Assembly (NCBI GenBank): GCA_039931635.1
Contig: JBDTRO010000073.1
Span: forward strand, 1-8,041
DNA length: 8,041 nucleotides
Source of the DNA: RBG-16-66-20 sp039931635
Lineage (GTDB): Bacteria; Pseudomonadota; Gammaproteobacteria; Burkholderiales; SG8-39
Direction of reading: 5' to 3'
A program made the translations under genes and the position numbers. Positions 5,593 through 8,041 of this stretch are shown here, one piece after another (position 1 is the first letter of the stretch; each line of letters starts with the position of its first letter). The notes beneath the pieces were generated by a model. That model did no database searches, had not been told where the DNA came from, and was given only the letters and a program-made list of their open reading frames with translations.

Positions 5593-6576
5593 ATGCTCGA
5601 GAGAATTCACGCACACATGATCCGCCCGCTGCTGCTGGCCGCCGCGCTCGCGGGAGCAGCAATGGCCGCGCAGGGGCAAACGTACCCGACCCGCCCGGTC
5701 ACGATCATCGTCCCTTATGCGGCAGGCGGCAGCCTGGACATCGTCACGCGCATCCTCGCCAGGTCGCTCACGACGCGCCTGGGCCAGACGGTGCTGGTGG
5801 AGAACAAGGCCGGCGCCGGCAGCAACATTGGCGCAGCCTACGTCGCGAAATCAGCTCCCGACGGCTACACGCTGTTCCTCGCCTCGCCCGCCACCGCCAT
5901 CAACGTGAGCCTCTACAGCCAGCTCAGCTACGACCCCGAGAAGGACCTGATCCCGGTGTCGCTAATCACCGCCGTGCCGAGCGTGCTGATCGTCCACCCT
6001 TCGTCGCCCTACAAATCAATCGCGGATCTGGTGGCTGCCGCCAAGCAAAGCCCCGGCAAGCTCAACTACAGTTCCGGCGGCGCCGGCAGCTCCGAGCACC
6101 TCGGTTCCGAGATGTTCAAGTTCTATTGTGGCGTCGACGTAACGCACATCCCGTACAAAGGCGGCGCGCCGGCAATGGCCGACCTGATGGGCGGCCAGGT
6201 CACGATGATGTTCAGCAACCGCATCGGCGCGCTGCCGCATATCCGCAGCGGCAAGCTGCGCCCCCTTGGCGTTGCAGACAGCGTGCGCTCGCCCCAGCTG
6301 CCCGACGTGCCGACTTTCGCGGAAGCCGGCTACCCGAACCTCAAGGTGCTGGTCTGGTCCGGCATCATGGCGCCGGCCGGCACGCCCGCGGCTATCGTCA
6401 ACCGGCTGCACGGCGTGATCACCGAGGCGATGCAGGCGCCCGAAATGAAAACGCAGATGGACGAGATGGGCGTCACCATCGCCAGCGGCGGGCCGGCGCA
6501 GTTCGGCGAGTTCCTCAAGAGCGAGATCGCGCTCTGGCGGCCCATCGTCAGGCAATCGGGCGCCCGCGTGGATTGA
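5593..6576 (+). CDS. Bug/TctC-family periplasmic substrate-binding protein
   Basis: The 327-residue product is a typical Bug receptor, which captures carboxylates in the periplasm for tripartite tricarboxylate-type transporters. A signal peptide covers about residues 1-28: basic start, a Leu/Ala core (LLLAAALAGAAMA) and cleavage near AMAAQG. Mature-domain hallmarks are YPTRPVTIIVPYAAGGSLDI (31-50), VENKAGAGSNIGA (69-81), APDGYTLFLAS (88-98), a HIPYKGGAPAMADLMGGQV segment and LRPLGVADSVRSPQLPDVPT. No TctA or TctB membrane partner is in the window, so it is an orphan receptor here, as is common in Burkholderiales. It lies 8 nt after the racemase-like gene and overlaps the ligase gene by one base (TGATG). 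Context suggests an aromatic or other organic acid as ligand; the sequence does not reveal which. Confidence 0.93.
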   Translation: MLERIHAHMIRPLLLAAALAGAAMAAQGQTYPTRPVTIIVPYAAGGSLDIVTRILARSLTTRLGQTVLVENKAGAGSNIGAAYVAKSAPDGYTLFLASPATAINVSLYSQLSYDPEKDLIPVSLITAVPSVLIVHPSSPYKSIADLVAAAKQSPGKLNYSSGGAGSSEHLGSEMFKFYCGVDVTHIPYKGGAPAMADLMGGQVTMMFSNRIGALPHIRSGKLRPLGVADSVRSPQLPDVPTFAEAGYPNLKVLVWSGIMAPAGTPAAIVNRLHGVITEAMQAPEMKTQMDEMGVTIASGGPAQFGEFLKSEIALWRPIVRQSGARVD

Positions 6577-8041
6577 TGCGCCTGCATACCCAACTTCGCT
6601 TCGCGCCCGCCGAAGTCACGGTCGACAAACGCGCGGACGGCACCCTCGTCCTTCGCTCGCCGCAGGCGCTCAAGCCCCATGCGCGCGCGGTCGGCGACTG
6701 GCTTCTTCAGTGGTACGAACGCGCACCGGACCGGACCTTTCTTGCCGAAAGGAAAGGCGACGGCTGGCGGCGCCTGAGTTACCGCGATGCCCTTTCGGAT
6801 GCGCGGCGCGTTGGACAGGCGTTGCTGAACCTGAAGCTGGATGCGACTACGCCGGTCGCCATCCTGTCTGACAACAGCATCGAGCACGCCCTGCTCGCGC
6901 TGGGTGCAATGCACGTTGGCGTGCCGGTGGCGCCGATCTCGCCCGCCTACTCGCTGATGTCGAAGGATTTCGCCAAGCTGAAGTACATCTTCGACCTGCT
7001 CAAGCCGGGCCTCGTATTCGCCGCCGATGCGGAGAAATTCGCGCCCGCGCTGGCGGCGGTCGGCGCCACCTCGACGCCCGTGGCGAAGCTGCTCGAGGCG
7101 AACCCGGGTTCGAACCTGGAGGTGGCGTTCTCCCGCCTCACGCCGGACACGGTGGCGAAGATCCTGTTCACCTCGGGCTCGACGGGGATGCCCAAGGGCG
7201 TCATCAACACGCACCGCATGCTGTGCTCGAACCAGCAGATGCTGGCGCAGGTCTGGCCGTTCCTGGAAGACCGCGTGCAGACCATCGTCGACTGGCTGCC
7301 CTGGAACCATACCTTCGGCGGCAATTTCTGTTTCAACGTGATGTTGCGCAACGGCGGCACGCTGTATATCGACAACGGCAAGCCGGCGCCCGGTCTGGCC
7401 GAGCTCTCGGCAAGGAACCTGCGCGAGATCTCCCCCACCATGTACTTCAACGTGCCGCGCGGCTTCGACCTGCTGATGCCGATGCTGGAGAACGACGCCG
7501 AACTGCGCCGCAATTTTTTCCGTGAACTGGACATGGTGTTTTATGCCGCCGCCGCCCTGCCGCAGAACCTCTGGGAGCGCCTGGAAAACCTCGCCATCGC
7601 GGAAAAAGGCGGCGCGCTGTCGATGATCTCCTCCTGGGGCTCGACCGAAACCGCGCCGTCGGCAGCCTCGGTGCATTACCCGATCGAGCGCGCCGGCGTG
7701 ATCGGGCTGCCGAACCCGGGTTGCGAGCTGAAGCTGGTCCCGGCGGCAGGCAAGCTCGAAGTGCGCGTCAAGGGCCCGAACGTGACGCCGGGCTATTTCC
7801 GCCGCGACGACCTGACCCAGGCGGCCTTCGACGAAGAGGGCTACTACCGCATCGGCGATGCGATGAAATTCGCCGACCCGGCAGCGCCCGAGAAAGGCCT
7901 GGTATTCGATGGCCGCGTGGCGGAGGATTTCAAGCTCAGCACCGGAACCTGGGTGCACGTCGGCGCGCTGCGCATGAAGCTGATCGCGGCGGGCAACCCG
8001 CTGATCCAGGACGCGGTTATCACCGGCCACGACCGCAACGA
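6576..8041 (+). CDS. fcs: Feruloyl-CoA synthase-like AMP-forming acid:CoA ligase (3' partial)
   Basis: The frame is open from ATG 6576 to the window edge, 488 complete codons; related enzymes are near 600 residues, so roughly 100 are missing. It should activate a carboxylate with ATP to an acyl-adenylate and then a CoA thioester in the cytoplasm. Adenylation motifs in order: TSGSTGMPKG P-loop (199-208), WLPWNHTFGG (240-249), WGSTETAP (354-361), YYRIGDA (423-429, D428) and FDGRVAEDFKLSTGTW (444-459). The WGSTETAP and the VAEDFKLSTGTWV stretch are characteristic of the feruloyl-CoA synthase branch as opposed to general fatty-acid or 4-coumarate ligases. The N-terminal part with LRSPQAL, APISPAYSL and LKPGLVFAADAEKF also fits. 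The start overlaps the receptor stop as TGATG with no clear ribosome site, implying coupling. The C-terminal catalytic lysine region is beyond the edge. The ferulate assignment is family-based; the real acid could differ. Confidence 0.9.
   Translation, partial: MRLHTQLRFAPAEVTVDKRADGTLVLRSPQALKPHARAVGDWLLQWYERAPDRTFLAERKGDGWRRLSYRDALSDARRVGQALLNLKLDATTPVAILSDNSIEHALLALGAMHVGVPVAPISPAYSLMSKDFAKLKYIFDLLKPGLVFAADAEKFAPALAAVGATSTPVAKLLEANPGSNLEVAFSRLTPDTVAKILFTSGSTGMPKGVINTHRMLCSNQQMLAQVWPFLEDRVQTIVDWLPWNHTFGGNFCFNVMLRNGGTLYIDNGKPAPGLAELSARNLREISPTMYFNVPRGFDLLMPMLENDAELRRNFFRELDMVFYAAAALPQNLWERLENLAIAEKGGALSMISSWGSTETAPSAASVHYPIERAGVIGLPNPGCELKLVPAAGKLEVRVKGPNVTPGYFRRDDLTQAAFDEEGYYRIGDAMKFADPAAPEKGLVFDGRVAEDFKLSTGTWVHVGALRMKLIAAGNPLIQDAVITGHDRN

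Noticed and set aside
4658..5662. 334-codon open frame on the - strand opposite the racemase-like gene
   Set aside because: Arg/His-rich with no family pattern, while the + strand matches the racemase superfamily.
6330..8030. 566-codon open frame on the - strand at the right edge
   Set aside because: The + strand frame from 6576 is open to the edge and contains every adenylation motif of a CoA ligase; the minus frame is its shadow.

Overview
The window is GC-rich, densely coded and codon-biased toward G/C third positions. The gene set points to a betaproteobacterium, probably Burkholderiales: an orphan Bug/TctC-type periplasmic receptor inside a catabolic operon, an IlvD/Edd-family sugar-acid dehydratase and a feruloyl-CoA-synthase-type ligase. 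This assignment is inferred from gene content; no rRNA or other phylogenetic marker is present.

Layout. At the left edge lies the 3' end of a protein with a long Pro/Ala/Val-rich tract and a small C-terminal domain (to 625, +). It converges on an IlvD/Edd dehydratase (626-2329, -), and the two stop codons abut with no base between them. A 112-bp divergent promoter region (2330-2441) holds three short dyads. From there everything reads rightward: an HTH/SAM-methyltransferase fusion (2442-3854), a divergent methylenetetrahydrofolate reductase-like protein overlapping it by 26 nt (3829-4716), a 52-nt gap with a hairpin and a TATACT box, an Asp/Glu/hydantoin racemase-family protein lacking both canonical cysteines (4769-5584), a Bug/TctC substrate-binding protein (5593-6576), and a feruloyl-CoA synthase-like AMP-forming ligase that starts at 6576 and runs off the right edge. 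There is no gene-free stretch longer than 112 bp, and I saw no RNA gene, CRISPR array, insertion sequence or phage gene.

How they may work together (inference). The right half looks like uptake and activation of a carboxylic acid, plausibly a hydroxycinnamate or related aromatic acid: the receptor captures it and the ligase makes its CoA thioester. The upstream methyltransferase/MTHFR-like pair suggests one-carbon handling, which would suit methoxylated aromatics such as ferulate, where the released methyl group is often channelled through tetrahydrofolate. The HTH domain on the methyltransferase and the dyads just upstream suggest that this enzyme might control its own divergent promoter. 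The most unusual items are the HTH-methyltransferase fusion paired with a divergent MTHFR, the cysteine-less racemase homologue, and a possible leaderless start at 4769.
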